Positions 21,127-29,489 of a stretch of 31,994 bases of DNA are shown here, piece after piece. The DNA lies in assembly GCA_037388705.1 (NCBI GenBank), contig JARRJY010000029.1, positions 1 to 31,994 on the forward strand. Reading direction: 5' to 3'. The translations under genes and the position numbers were made by a program. The notes beneath the pieces are model-generated. The model did no database searches. It saw nothing but the letters and a program-made list of their open reading frames with translations, and had not been told where the DNA came from. Within the stretch, counting starts at the first letter, position 1; every line of letters starts with the position of its first letter. Source of the DNA: JARRJY01 sp037388705. GTDB taxonomy: Bacteria; Pseudomonadota; Gammaproteobacteria; UBA6429; Thiohalophilaceae.

Positions 21127-23383
21127 TCTTGTTGCCTATCGGAACAACTTCGCCTGAGGACTTCTTGATCCCGGCTTCAATTCGTATACATAGTTTTTCC
21201 AGCTCGTCGATTTTATGCTGGATACCGGTATAGTCTTCCTTGAGTATTTCAAATTCCATGCTTTGCACGGTTCGATAAAGTTCGTCAAAGCCGTAATTTC
21301 CGCTCACGCCTTTCAGATCATGCACATTCTGGCGAAGCTCGGGCCAGTTATTGTTTTCATAGTTTTCCCTGATACGTACAATCTTGTCCGGAAGCTGTGA
21401 GATGAACCTGCTAATTAATTCAAACAGTTCAGGCTCTTCGGATAACAGCTCTGATACGATTGGCGTCGTATTTTCATCTTCTGCTTCACCGGGATGTAAG
21501 TAGTTCATAACACAGTCTAAAAATTGTTTCTGGTTGATAGGTTTAGCGATAAAATCATTGCATCCGGCTGCCAGGCAGTCTTCAATGTCTTCTTTCATGG
21601 CATTGGCAGTAAGAGCAACAACTGGCCTGTCATAACCAAATTCACGCAGCTTGCAGGTTGCATCAAGGCCGTTCATTATCGGCATCTGCATGTCCATCAG
21701 GACCAGGTCAAAATCCTGTTTGTTGGCAAGATCAAAGGCTTCTTTGCCATTATTGGCAATAGTCACAGCGGCACCAACTTTTCTCAGGTACATAGATATC
21801 AGTCGTTGGTTATCAACATTATCTTCCGCTATTAGCACGTTACCTTTAACTATCTTGTGGGCTCCACCATAGGTAATCGGATTTTGTTGTTGTTCAATTT
21901 CCGGCATGGTGGTGACAAGGTTGTTGTTAGCTATCTTTCCGGTCGCGATGGTCAGAGTAAAGCAACTACCTACATCCAGCGTACTTTCAACCTTGATGCT
22001 ACCACCCAGGTGGTTTGCCAGTCGTTTGGAAAGATGTAAGCCCAGACCGGTTCCCCCGTAATGACGGGTTGTGGAGGTGTCTGCCTGGGTAAAAGGATCA
22101 AATATCTTGGCAATTTGTTTGTCATCAAGACCTATACCGGTATCGATGACTTTGACTTCAAGTTGCTCATTGTCACAATCACAGGATACTTTTACATGCA
22201 CTCCGCCTTTATGGGTAAACTTAATGGCATTGTTACACAGGTTAATAATAATTTGCTTGTACCTGACGGGATCCGTATTAATGGTCGCGGGCATAGGGAA
22301 GTCATAATCAACCTCGAAGAACAGGCCCTTATCTTCTGCCAGTAAAGAGATAAGGGATGTGACTTCATTGAACAGTTCAAAAGGAGAAATATCCAGGTAT
22401 TCATACTCAAGTTTATCTGCTTCGATCTTGGAAAGATCCAGGATGTCATTGATGATTTGTAACAGGTGTTTTCCGCTTTTTATAACGGTATTGATCGAGT
22501 TCAGTCGTTCGGACATGGTCTGCGAGGTATCAAGTAAAGATTCCGAGAAACCGATTATGGCTGTTAAAGGTGTACGTATCTCGTGACTCATGTTTGCCAG
22601 GAAAACACTCTTACTTTTACTTGCCTGGACTGCAATATCACGTGCCTCGGCAAGCTCTTCGGTACGTTCTGCAACACGCTGCTCCAGTTCATCATGAGCT
22701 TTCTGTAATTCAGTTACCTGTTGATTGATATTTTCTGCCATGTGATCAAAAGCTTCGCCTACGATGGAAACTTCATCTGTGCCATGAAGGTTGGTTTTAA
22801 CATTAAAATTACCATCGGAAATTTTCATCGCGGTAACGGTTAATTTTTCAAGCCGGCGAGTCAGTAAATGTCCGATAATGATGCCGATGATTGCAATCAA
22901 TGCCATACCACTTAATGCGATGGATATACCAAGGTTTAACGCAGAAGCATTGTTTTCCAGCAGGTTCTTGTGTGAAAAATTGATGACCAGTTTGCCGAGT
23001 ACAGCGCTATCGTTTTGAATGGTTCGTTCACGCCAGATAGAGCTTTCATTACTGACAAGTTCAGGCAGTTCTTTTCCAATATGGGACAACCGGTTACTGA
23101 CGACAATACGGTTTTTATCGTTGGCAAGATAGACATGAACCACGTTGGGATCGGCGACGACTTTTTCAATATAAGGCTGTAACTCATCATACTCGGCGGT
23201 GATAAGGGCAATACGGCTCAGATCACCGAGCAGGTTCATTAATACCTGTTCATTAACATTTAGTTGTTGTTTGTTGCTATCAAGATTATGGGTGAGCGTC
23301 ATGCTTAGTACGGCAGCCATCATCACGGCTTCCAGCAGGAAGATAATCGCAGCTATACGGTATTTGAGAGACAGCTTGGCCAT
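21116..23383 (-). CDS. Hybrid sensor histidine kinase (HAMP-HisKA-HATPase-REC-Hpt)
   Basis: 755 residues, a BarA/ArcB-type phosphorelay protein. TM1 (about 8-30) and TM2 (about 150-173) enclose a periplasmic sensor of some 115 residues. HAMP spans about 172-225, followed by a coiled coil. HisKA has H267 in SHEIRTPL, the HATPase has N384/N385, DTGIGL and GGTGLGL, the receiver has D564 in LMDMQMP and K614 in AKP, and the C-terminal Hpt has H688 in HDLKG. Phosphate would pass H-D-H to an unseen regulator. It is co-transcribed with the upstream PhnD-like gene (9 bases apart), so that protein probably feeds it a signal. Confidence 0.95.
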   Translation of the reverse strand: MAKLSLKYRIAAIIFLLEAVMMAAVLSMTLTHNLDSNKQQLNVNEQVLMNLLGDLSRIALITAEYDELQPYIEKVVADPNVVHVYLANDKNRIVVSNRLSHIGKELPELVSNESSIWRERTIQNDSAVLGKLVINFSHKNLLENNASALNLGISIALSGMALIAIIGIIIGHLLTRRLEKLTVTAMKISDGNFNVKTNLHGTDEVSIVGEAFDHMAENINQQVTELQKAHDELEQRVAERTEELAEARDIAVQASKSKSVFLANMSHEIRTPLTAIIGFSESLLDTSQTMSERLNSINTVIKSGKHLLQIINDILDLSKIEADKLEYEYLDISPFELFNEVTSLISLLAEDKGLFFEVDYDFPMPATINTDPVRYKQIIINLCNNAIKFTHKGGVHVKVSCDCDNEQLEVKVIDTGIGLDDKQIAKIFDPFTQADTSTTRHYGGTGLGLHLSKRLANHLGGSIKVESTLDVGSCFTLTIATGKIANNNLVTTMPEIEQQQNPITYGGAHKIVKGNVLIAEDNVDNQRLISMYLRKVGAAVTIANNGKEAFDLANKQDFDLVLMDMQMPIMNGLDATCKLREFGYDRPVVALTANAMKEDIEDCLAAGCNDFIAKPINQKQFLDCVMNYLHPGEAEDENTTPIVSELLSEEPELFELISRFISQLPDKIVRIRENYENNNWPELRQNVHDLKGVSGNYGFDELYRTVQSMEFEILKEDYTGIQHKIDELEKLCIRIEAGIKKSSGEVVPIGNKTSH

Positions 23384-23392
23384 TGTAGAAGC

Positions 23393-24058
23393 TTAGTGTG
23401 ACTGTTTTTCGAATTCTCTGACAATATCGTAGGCAGAGTTTTCAATTGGAATGAAAGAAGACAGTTTCCCGGTATCCAGTAACTTTCGACCTTGCCTGGT
23501 TTTGGCCCAGTTCACCATACGTTCACGGATAATTTCACGTTCATATTCCGGTACGCGGGGATGGATGGCGAACAGTGTATGCGGAATAGGATCCGTCTCC
23601 GCGATAACTTTAAGTTTCACTTTCATTTTGTGTTGAAAAAATCGTAATGCCGGGGCGGCCGTTCCACATGCGTCAGCCTCACCAATTAAAACCTGTTGCA
23701 TGCATGAAACATGCGAACGGTGATGCGAAATAGTCACATAGTCAAAAGGCTGGATGAAGGCGATATCAAATTTCTCGTTATCCAGGTTATGGGCAAATTT
23801 CTTATAGGTGGTATTGGTTCTGAGAATTATATGACGGTTTATAGCATTGCCCAGATCTTTAGCCATGGGGGCAAATACCTTTTCCAGTTGCCGGGGTGGC
23901 AAATGGGGGAAAACGCCCATGGTATATTCTTTTTTTGCAGACAGGGCTGTTTTTCCGCTATCTGCAACTGCAGGTTGGTGGCCCAGTACCATTGAAAAAA
24001 CCGCTAACAGGCAAAGGCTGTTTAATAACGGGTATAACCAGTTATCCAGGATCCGCAT
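23393..24058 (-). CDS. Shortened PhnD-type periplasmic binding protein
   Basis: 221 residues from the ATG at 24058 (GAGAGAG upstream; an ATG at 24073 is in frame). A signal peptide or signal anchor (LLAVFSMVLG) is followed by YTMGVFPHLPPRQLEKVFAPMA, characteristic of phosphonate/phosphite-type binding proteins. It continues KFDIAFIQPFDYV and then jumps almost at once to SCMQQVLIGEADACGTAAPALRFF. Typical relatives have roughly 60-70 further residues between these segments. The rest is normal. It is either an in-frame internal deletion or a genuinely compact form. The operon with a hybrid kinase suggests a sensory rather than transport role; no ABC transporter genes are near. Confidence 0.75.
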   Translation of the reverse strand: MRILDNWLYPLLNSLCLLAVFSMVLGHQPAVADSGKTALSAKKEYTMGVFPHLPPRQLEKVFAPMAKDLGNAINRHIILRTNTTYKKFAHNLDNEKFDIAFIQPFDYVTISHHRSHVSCMQQVLIGEADACGTAAPALRFFQHKMKVKLKVIAETDPIPHTLFAIHPRVPEYEREIIRERMVNWAKTRQGRKLLDTGKLSSFIPIENSAYDIVREFEKQSH

Positions 24059-24362
24059 ATGACTCTCTCTCATTTCCCTGATTTTAAAAATACTGTATTA
24101 AAAAGTTATTATTCTTCTATATATAGGTAGTTATATCGGCGTGGACATGAAAAGCATTAGAAAAATAACAGCCAGAATGGCTGAATTTGAAGCCAGTTGG
24201 CCGGTATGGATGAGCTGGAATTTCGGCAACCAAAAGCCAGGGACGATCCGTGTCATTTGAGTTTCTCCAGTTGTACCGCCAAATGACCAGTCCTTGTGCA
24301 ATATAATGGATCCAGATCCTTTTCCAGGTAAGAACTGACAACAATCAAATGAGAAGGAAATA
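24059..24362. other. Divergent intergenic region, PhnD-like gene / SGNH hydrolase
   Basis: About 300 AT-rich bases that must hold two divergent promoters. Small palindromes: CAGCCA-GAA-TGGCTG (24169-24183) and GTCATTTG / CAAATGAC (24252-24259 and 24280-24287), the latter about 75 bases before the hydrolase start and possibly an operator. Short ORFs on both strands lack ribosome-binding sites, and I do not regard them as genes. Confidence 0.4.
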
Positions 24363-25187
24363 ATGACTTACACAAGTGATATTGGCGAATTCTATGATAT
24401 TGTTATCGAGAACCCGACAAATAAGAATATCCTCATTGAAGGCGATTCCTGGGTATCACATCCACAGGTAAAACATCTTGCTGACCAGTTTTATCGCCTT
24501 AACGATAACCTGAATATTCTTAACCTTGCGTCTCCCGGGGACATGGCGATTGCGATACTGGATAAACATACCCGTGAGTATGAAACCCTGGCGGCATTAC
24601 TGGATAGCCCGCAATTTGCCTACAAGTTTGACATGATTTTTCTCAGTGCCGCGGGTAATGACATTATTGGTCCGGAGGTGCGTTATTTTGTCGATGACAA
24701 GATAACGGGTGATGGTCGATACGGTGAGCAATATCTGAACACCTTTTTCGATCGCGTGGTGACATATTTAAAACAGGATTACGAGCGTTTTATCACGTTG
24801 CGCAACAACTCGAGATTCAATAGCTCTACACCGATAATTACCCACTGCTACAGTCGTCTCAAGACCCGCCAAAATGGGACAGAGGCTTTTGGTATCAAGT
24901 TTAACAAGGGCTGGCTGGATGTATATCTCACTGACAAAGGCTTTTCTAACCAGGATGAAAAGAACCATATTGCTAGCGGAATGTTAACGCGATTCAGGGA
25001 CTCCCTGATGCAAATTCAGGACGATAATTTTCTGGTGGTGGATACCCTTAATGTGTTGCTAGATAGCGATAACCAGCCTGATGAGGCCTATTTTCACGAT
25101 GAAATTCACCCCAACGACGAAGGCTTCGAACGTGTGGCTAAAACCATCATGCAGGTAGCAAAACAGGCGGGCTTCTGGCCAGAGTAG
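24363..25187 (+). CDS. SGNH/GDSL-type hydrolase
   Basis: 274 residues. Catalytic motifs are in order: GDSW (Ser29) in ILIEGDSW, Gly58 in LASPGD, GND (N99) in LSAAGND and D246-x-x-H249 in DEIHPND. These four blocks define SGNH esterases/lipases. There is no signal peptide, so it probably acts in the cytoplasm. The GDSW variant (for GDSL) recalls a subgroup seen in gammaproteobacteria with unknown substrate. AAGGA lies in front of the ATG. It is not clearly in an operon with the next gene, which is 165 bases away. Confidence 0.88.
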   Translation: MTYTSDIGEFYDIVIENPTNKNILIEGDSWVSHPQVKHLADQFYRLNDNLNILNLASPGDMAIAILDKHTREYETLAALLDSPQFAYKFDMIFLSAAGNDIIGPEVRYFVDDKITGDGRYGEQYLNTFFDRVVTYLKQDYERFITLRNNSRFNSSTPIITHCYSRLKTRQNGTEAFGIKFNKGWLDVYLTDKGFSNQDEKNHIASGMLTRFRDSLMQIQDDNFLVVDTLNVLLDSDNQPDEAYFHDEIHPNDEGFERVAKTIMQVAKQAGFWPE

Positions 25188-25211
25188 GTGAAAAATTGAG
25201 CAGTTGATGCC

Positions 25212-25235
25212 ATGGTTATTACAAAAATTAACCAT
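25212..25235. repeat. Inverted repeat ATGGTTA / TAACCAT
   Basis: Seven-base arms 25212-25218 and 25229-25235 with a ten-base A-rich spacer, about 120 bases before the DUF481 gene. It may be an operator or a weak structure; no T-run follows. Confidence 0.3.
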
Positions 25236-25352
25236 TCCCACCAGTATTGCCAGTCATTGTCTACCAATTACTGAAACATCGAGGAAAAAACAGAGATATT
25301 TTTTATAACTTTATTATAATCTGTTGCTGTACTTTTAGCTGGGGCTTTCTAT

Positions 25353-26135
25353 TTGTTTGTGAAAAAGATGTCATCAAGGCGACTGGCCTTCGTCGCGGGC
25401 CTCTATGCGAGTTATATATCCCTGGTACCTGCCATTGTGAATATGGATAACCTGCACCTTCAATCCTATCAGCAGGGTTTTAACGGCAGTGCGGACCTTA
25501 TGCTAAGTGGTACCTCCGGCAACACGGATACCAGCCTGGTTTCTTTCGATACACAAATGCAGTGGAATACCGGCAGTGCAATCAACCTGTTATTACTGGG
25601 TTCTGACTATGGCAAGAGCAATGGTGTACGAAATGTGAACAAGCATTTTGTGCATGGTCGCCACATCCGGCCGTGGCTCGATAACACTGACTATGAGTTT
25701 TTTGCGCAGGTAGAAAAGAATGAATTTACACGCCTGTCGCGTCGTAGCCTGCTGGGGGCAGGTTTAAGATTTAACTTTACCAGTGGTAAAAACAAACTGA
25801 TTCTTGGCGCCGGTGCTTTTCGCTCAGTTGAAGATATCGAATCAGGGGAAGGGCTTACTGATGAGGGCATCGATGAGCTGACAAGAGGGAATTTCTATAT
25901 CTTGTCCCGGCACCCGATCAGCAAGGCGGTACAGCTAAGCCAGACATTGTATTACCAGCCTGATACCAGTAACTGGTCTGATTATCGTATACTCTTCGAG
26001 GGCGACATCGTGGTTAAGCTGAATGAGACACTGGATATGAAAGTATCCCTGGATGTGGCGCATGATAGTGAGCCACCACAGACTATTGAAGAAACTGATG
26101 CCAGTTTAAAGGTGGGTATACAATTTGACTTTTAG
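25353..26135 (+). CDS. DUF481-family outer-membrane-type protein
   Basis: 260 residues if the TTG at 25353 is used (GGGG eight bases upstream); GTG 25359 and ATG 25368 are alternatives, all giving a basic start before a hydrophobic signal region (RRLAFVAGLYASYISLVPAIV). The mature protein has alternating-residue strands, the DUF481 opening SADLMLSGTSGNTDTS, and ends in aromatic F (VGIQFDF), as beta-barrel outer-membrane proteins do. Role unknown; DUF481 proteins are salt-stress or envelope-associated in several species. Confidence 0.78.
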   Translation: MFVKKMSSRRLAFVAGLYASYISLVPAIVNMDNLHLQSYQQGFNGSADLMLSGTSGNTDTSLVSFDTQMQWNTGSAINLLLLGSDYGKSNGVRNVNKHFVHGRHIRPWLDNTDYEFFAQVEKNEFTRLSRRSLLGAGLRFNFTSGKNKLILGAGAFRSVEDIESGEGLTDEGIDELTRGNFYILSRHPISKAVQLSQTLYYQPDTSNWSDYRILFEGDIVVKLNETLDMKVSLDVAHDSEPPQTIEETDASLKVGIQFDF

Positions 26136-26289
26136 TCGCAGGCTATCCCAGTCCATGGTGATGGCAAAAGCCAGATGGTATGCATAGAATAAAATAAAGA
26201 GTATTAACTTATGCTGTTTCAGATTTTGGGCTTTCATTATAACCCAGCAACAATTTTTTCCACGTATTTCACTCATCAGGGATGACACG

Positions 26290-26667
26290 GTGTTAGGTAT
26301 ATTTAACAGGGGAAAATTCAAAGACCGGAGAGTAAAGTCTGTTCGTAACTCGGTTGAGGCACGGGTTAATATCAGCCATTCACACTTTGGAACCCTGTAT
26401 GCACTTTCCAGGGATATTTCTGATACCGGTATGTTTGTGCTGCTCAACGAAATCCCCAATCTACCCAAAGGTGCACATGTGCGTGTGCAGCTACCTGAAT
26501 CTGCAAATCCTGACATAATTTTTAATATGCGCGTAGTACGTACTACCCGTGAGGGTGTCGCGCTGGTATTTGTCGACTATGAGCTGGATGGCAAACGCTT
26601 TAAAATGGAAAAACTGATAAAAGCACTGGGAAAGATTGCCGGAAAGAACTCTGGCTCCAGGAAATGA
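26290..26667 (+). CDS. PilZ domain protein with degenerate RxxxR motif
   Basis: 125 residues, GTG start at 26290 behind CAGGGA. The PilZ core spans about 12-105, and the second motif D-I-S-D-T-G is intact. The first motif is altered: residues 13-19 read RRVKSVR, so the RxxxR spacing that contacts c-di-GMP is not met (Val in place of the first Arg). The tail is basic (KALGKIAGKNSGSRK). It is the tandem paralogue of the next gene, sharing the IIFNM-x-V-x-R and D-x-E-x-DG-x-x-x-x-M patterns. It may bind c-di-GMP weakly or serve another role. Confidence 0.83.
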   Translation: MLGIFNRGKFKDRRVKSVRNSVEARVNISHSHFGTLYALSRDISDTGMFVLLNEIPNLPKGAHVRVQLPESANPDIIFNMRVVRTTREGVALVFVDYELDGKRFKMEKLIKALGKIAGKNSGSRK

Positions 26668-26714
26668 TTCAACTATACTAATAATATAATTATAAGTATT
26701 ACGGCAATTACATC

Positions 26715-27032
26715 ATGTCTGAACAACGGGCCCATAAGCGTAAGCTGGTCAATGCAAGTATCAAACTGTTTCACGATTCTTTCGGTGAAATTGATTCGGT
26801 AGCCAGGGATATTTCCAATGGTGGGGTGTTTGTTATTGTTCAGCCTGAACATGAAATTCCAGTTGGTGATGAATTAAAAATGACGTTACAGGAATCCAGC
26901 GATACTAACGTTATTTTTAATATGAAAGTGATGCGCCACGATAAGGGTGGTATGGGCCTGATGTTTTTAGATTTCGAAGTCGATGGCCAGAGCTACGAAA
27001 TGAAAAACCTCAACAAGTTCTGGTCCAGGTAA
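26715..27032 (+). CDS. PilZ domain protein
   Basis: 105 residues, single PilZ domain. R5-x-x-x-R9 (in RAHKRK) and D-I-S-N-G-G (about 33-38) are both intact, so c-di-GMP binding is expected. Strong similarity to the upstream PilZ gene (47 bases before) shows a tandem duplication in which this copy kept the ligand motif. The next gene, ycgN, starts 43 bases later. Confidence 0.9.
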   Translation: MSEQRAHKRKLVNASIKLFHDSFGEIDSVARDISNGGVFVIVQPEHEIPVGDELKMTLQESSDTNVIFNMKVMRHDKGGMGLMFLDFEVDGQSYEMKNLNKFWSR

Positions 27033-27075
27033 ATTAACTAGTTAACCAACTTTGTAGCAAGCTGTTATTGTCCTC

Positions 27076-27528
27076 ATGTCCAGATTCTGGGAAACAAAAC
27101 CCCTTTCCGAAATGAATAAAGAAGAGTGGGAGTCACTGTGTGATGGTTGTGGTCGCTGCTGTTTGCACCGCCTGGAAGACGAGGACACTGGAGAAGTATT
27201 TTTTACCAGTATTGTTTGTAAGTATTTCGATATGCAGACTTCACGTTGTACCTGTTATACAGAAAGAACCCGCCTGGTCCCCGAGTGTCTGGTCGTCTCG
27301 CTGGATAACCCGCAGAGCTTTGAACATGCCCCGGCGACCTGCGCTTATCGCCTGCTGGCTGAAGGCAAACCTCTCTTTGACTGGCATCCGTTGATAGCAG
27401 GTAACCGGCAAGCCATGCTCGAAAATGGTGTTTCCATAGTTGATAAGGCTATATCTGAAGAATATGTTCATCCCGATGAATGGCAGGATCACATTATCGA
27501 ATGGGAAAAAGGGGGGTACGCTAAATAA
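27076..27528 (+). CDS. ycgN: YcgN / YkgJ-family cysteine-cluster protein
   Basis: 150 residues of the UPF0260 family (E. coli YcgN about 153). The Cys-rich signature is near the N-terminus: LCDGCGRCC (C22, C25, C28, C29), C48, C58, C60, C71 and C89. It probably binds zinc or an iron-sulfur cluster. The start MSRFWETKPL matches family members, although the ribosome-binding site is weak. Function unknown. It follows the tandem PilZ genes. Confidence 0.92.
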   Translation: MSRFWETKPLSEMNKEEWESLCDGCGRCCLHRLEDEDTGEVFFTSIVCKYFDMQTSRCTCYTERTRLVPECLVVSLDNPQSFEHAPATCAYRLLAEGKPLFDWHPLIAGNRQAMLENGVSIVDKAISEEYVHPDEWQDHIIEWEKGGYAK

Positions 27529-27710
27529 ATTATAATTTGTAATGTTTATCCATAAGAGGTTGCTTGTATTTCATTTCTTTATAACGTCTCAATGCAAATA
27601 AAACGTACTAATAATGTGCAAAAGTCTGTCTGGCACAAAGGCTAACATTCACTATAGTTAAGGTACGATATGTCGTCTTTCAATCGGTGCCTTTCCGCAA
27701 GGAGGTTAGC

Positions 27711-28223
27711 ATGAAAAGAAGACTATATTTTATATTACCAGATGTAAAAACTGCCCGGCTGGTTCATAACGAACTGTTACTGGCAAAAATTCCCGAGACC
27801 CATATGCATGTTATTGCCAAGGAGGATAGTCTTCTTGAAGACTTGCCACGGGCAAATTTGCTTCAAAAGAGTGATGTGATACATGCGATTCAAACAGGCC
27901 TGCCTATTGGCGGTGTCGTCGGTATTGTCATGGGAGCATTGGCCATTGCGGCCGAATGGGTATCGCCAGGTTACGAGGGGGTCGTATTAATGGCAACGGT
28001 GCTGGCCGGTGTTGTTATTGGTACCTGGTCTTCCACCATGATAGCCGTGGATGTTCCCAATAGTCGCCACAAAGCGTTTGAACAGGATATTGATAAAGGC
28101 AAGCTTTTATATATTGTGGATGTGCCTGTTCTTAAGGTTGATGAAGTAACTGCACTGGTGGTATCCCATCACCCTAATGCAGATGTACGTGGCATTGAAC
28201 CTAATATACCGGTTTTCCCCTGA
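27711..28223 (+). CDS. Glycine-rich-hairpin membrane protein (DUF1269-like)
   Basis: 170 residues from the ATG at 27711, which has a perfect AGGAGGT ribosome-binding site. An N-terminal alpha/beta segment (RLYFILPDVKTARLVHNELL) resembles ferredoxin-like folds. It is followed by two membrane-spanning helices with Gly/Val repeats (GLPIGGVVGIVMGALAIAA and VVLMATVLAGVVIGTW), then a second alpha/beta segment. The layout is that of the DUF1269/Hsp20-adjacent membrane proteins; the assignment is tentative. Function unknown. Confidence 0.65.
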   Translation: MKRRLYFILPDVKTARLVHNELLLAKIPETHMHVIAKEDSLLEDLPRANLLQKSDVIHAIQTGLPIGGVVGIVMGALAIAAEWVSPGYEGVVLMATVLAGVVIGTWSSTMIAVDVPNSRHKAFEQDIDKGKLLYIVDVPVLKVDEVTALVVSHHPNADVRGIEPNIPVFP

Positions 28224-28271
28224 TCTTTGTTAAAGGACTGATTATTTACCTGCTTGTTATTTGTGTTAAAG

Positions 28272-28277
28272 TATAAT
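28272..28277 (+). promoter_or_regulatory. Candidate -10 element of the second GPF-motif gene
   Basis: TATAAT exact match, 34 bases before the start codon at 28311. No clear -35 hexamer is seen at 16-18 bases upstream, and no FNR-like box, unlike the paralogue at 17476. Confidence 0.3.
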
Positions 28278-28310
28278 TTGTGAAGTTTAGTCTGAAATAA
28301 GGAGATTGAG

Positions 28311-28511
28311 ATGACTCAACACAGGGCAGGGGAGACAGGCGCTATACCATTTCGTAGTGGGCGTATTTTCAATGTCGGAACACAATGGTACTTTGCCACG
28401 CGCGAAGGCATCGATCAGGGTCCGTTTGAAGCACGCAATGATGCGGAAATGGAATTGAGGCTATACGTGCGAAACAAGGTTACAGAAGATCAACACCTAA
28501 TGGCCGATTAA
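28311..28511 (+). CDS. Small GPF-motif protein (DUF6316-like), second copy
   Basis: 66 residues with AAGGAG before the ATG. The core is Q-W-Y-F-A-T-R-E-G-x-x-x-G-P-F, then a helix (AEMELRLYVRN). It is a paralogue of the 17297-17476 protein on the opposite strand. Small soluble protein; function unknown. A terminator follows. Confidence 0.7.
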   Translation: MTQHRAGETGAIPFRSGRIFNVGTQWYFATREGIDQGPFEARNDAEMELRLYVRNKVTEDQHLMAD

Positions 28512-28536
28512 TAAATTCTGATAAAGTAATAAACAC

Positions 28537-28564
28537 AAGGCGTACCGAAAGGTACGCCTTTTTT
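28537..28564 (+). terminator. Rho-independent terminator of the second GPF-motif gene
   Basis: Perfect ten-base stem AAGGCGTACC (28537-28546) and GGTACGCCTT (28551-28560) with a GAAA tetraloop, then a T-run (six T in all, 28559-28564). Confidence 0.95.
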
Positions 28565-28642
28565 GTTAATTAAAGCCAGCAAACAGCAAGGTGATAAGGT
28601 AAAATTTCATCGGTTTAAAAATAGAAGGCAGTGGAGAGAAGA

Positions 28643-29125
28643 ATGCCAAGCTTTGACATAGTTTCAGAAGTGGATATGCATGAAGTATCAAACGGTGTCG
28701 ACCAGGCTAACCGTGAAGTAAACACGCGCTTTGACTTTAAAGGCAGTGATGCGAGGTTCGAACACAAAGAAGATGTGATTACCTTGTTTGCAGACGGAGA
28801 TTTCCAGTTAGGCCAGATGATGGATATACTCAATAGCAAGTTACATCGACGAGGTGTTGATATCGCCTGCATTGAGAAGGGAAAAGTTGAATCAGCCGGT
28901 AAACAGGTCAAGCAACAGGTCACCATCAGACAGGGACTGGAAACACCATTGGCTAAACAAATCGTGAAAATGATCAAGGATAAAAAAATGAAAGTGCAGG
29001 CATCTATCCAGGGTGAGAAAGTCAGGGTAACGGGCAAAAAACGCGATGACCTGCAGCAAGTAATCAGTATGTTGAAAGAAGCCAAGCTGGATATGCCGCT
29101 ACAATATAATAATTTCAGGGACTGA
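28643..29125 (+). CDS. yajQ: YajQ family protein (UPF0234, nucleotide/c-di-GMP binding)
   Basis: 160 residues (E. coli YajQ 163) from the ATG at 28643; the GTG 12 bases before is in frame, but GGAGAG lies within that extension and serves the ATG. The family start MPSFDIVSEVDMHEV is present, then NREVNTRFDFKG and TRFDFKGSDARFE, and the end DMPLQYNNFRD. YajQ has two RRM-like lobes; homologues bind c-di-GMP and affect transcription in Xanthomonas. The PilZ proteins in this window use the same messenger. Confidence 0.96.
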   Translation: MPSFDIVSEVDMHEVSNGVDQANREVNTRFDFKGSDARFEHKEDVITLFADGDFQLGQMMDILNSKLHRRGVDIACIEKGKVESAGKQVKQQVTIRQGLETPLAKQIVKMIKDKKMKVQASIQGEKVRVTGKKRDDLQQVISMLKEAKLDMPLQYNNFRD

Positions 29126-29133
29126 TACCCACT

Positions 29134-29337
29134 GTGTCAGCAGTGCAGCAAAAAATTACCCGTTTTTATCGGGACGAGGAAGGTGACTGGGTAGCTGAAA
29201 TGGATTGTGGGCATACCCGGCATATGCGTCATGATCCTCCCTGGCAAAACCGACCCTGGGTACTATCAGAGCCGGGCAGGAGCGAGTGGATCGGTACCCT
29301 GCTAAGCTGCAAAGAATGTACCGATTTAGCATCCTGA
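29134..29337 (+). CDS. DUF3565 family protein
   Basis: 67 residues, GTG start at 29134, 8 bases after the yajQ stop, so probably co-transcribed. The motif CGHTRHMRHDPPW and a closing CKEC give a likely zinc site (C-x-H with CxxC). From memory, similar small proteins were called pressure-regulated; function unknown. Confidence 0.85.
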   Translation: MSAVQQKITRFYRDEEGDWVAEMDCGHTRHMRHDPPWQNRPWVLSEPGRSEWIGTLLSCKECTDLAS

Positions 29338-29489
29338 TAGTAAAAGTAGGGATACTCCAGGCAGTAAATAGCCTATAGTGTAAAAAAATCAGTTTGTTAG
29401 CTGGTAAGATTAATTTTATTTCTCAACATGTAGAGATGAAGGTAATTTTTTCAACGGGAAAATATTTTATTTAATTTTATCCTGAGAGC

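Noticed and set aside
24117..24344. 75-residue minus-strand ORF and a 37-residue plus-strand ORF (24147-24260)
   Set aside because: Neither has a ribosome-binding site or a recognisable motif; they lie in a divergent promoter region.
26106..26237. Minus-strand ORF of 43 residues (MKAQNLKQHKLILFILFYAY start) with signal-peptide character
   Set aside because: Weak ribosome-binding site, 30-base antisense overlap with the DUF481 gene and no visible family. Hydrophobicity alone is not enough; it could be revisited if conserved.
27034..27045. TTAACTAGTTAA palindrome between the PilZ and ycgN genes
   Set aside because: Short self-complementary AT-rich sequence with no second copy and no associated promoter; chance cannot be excluded.
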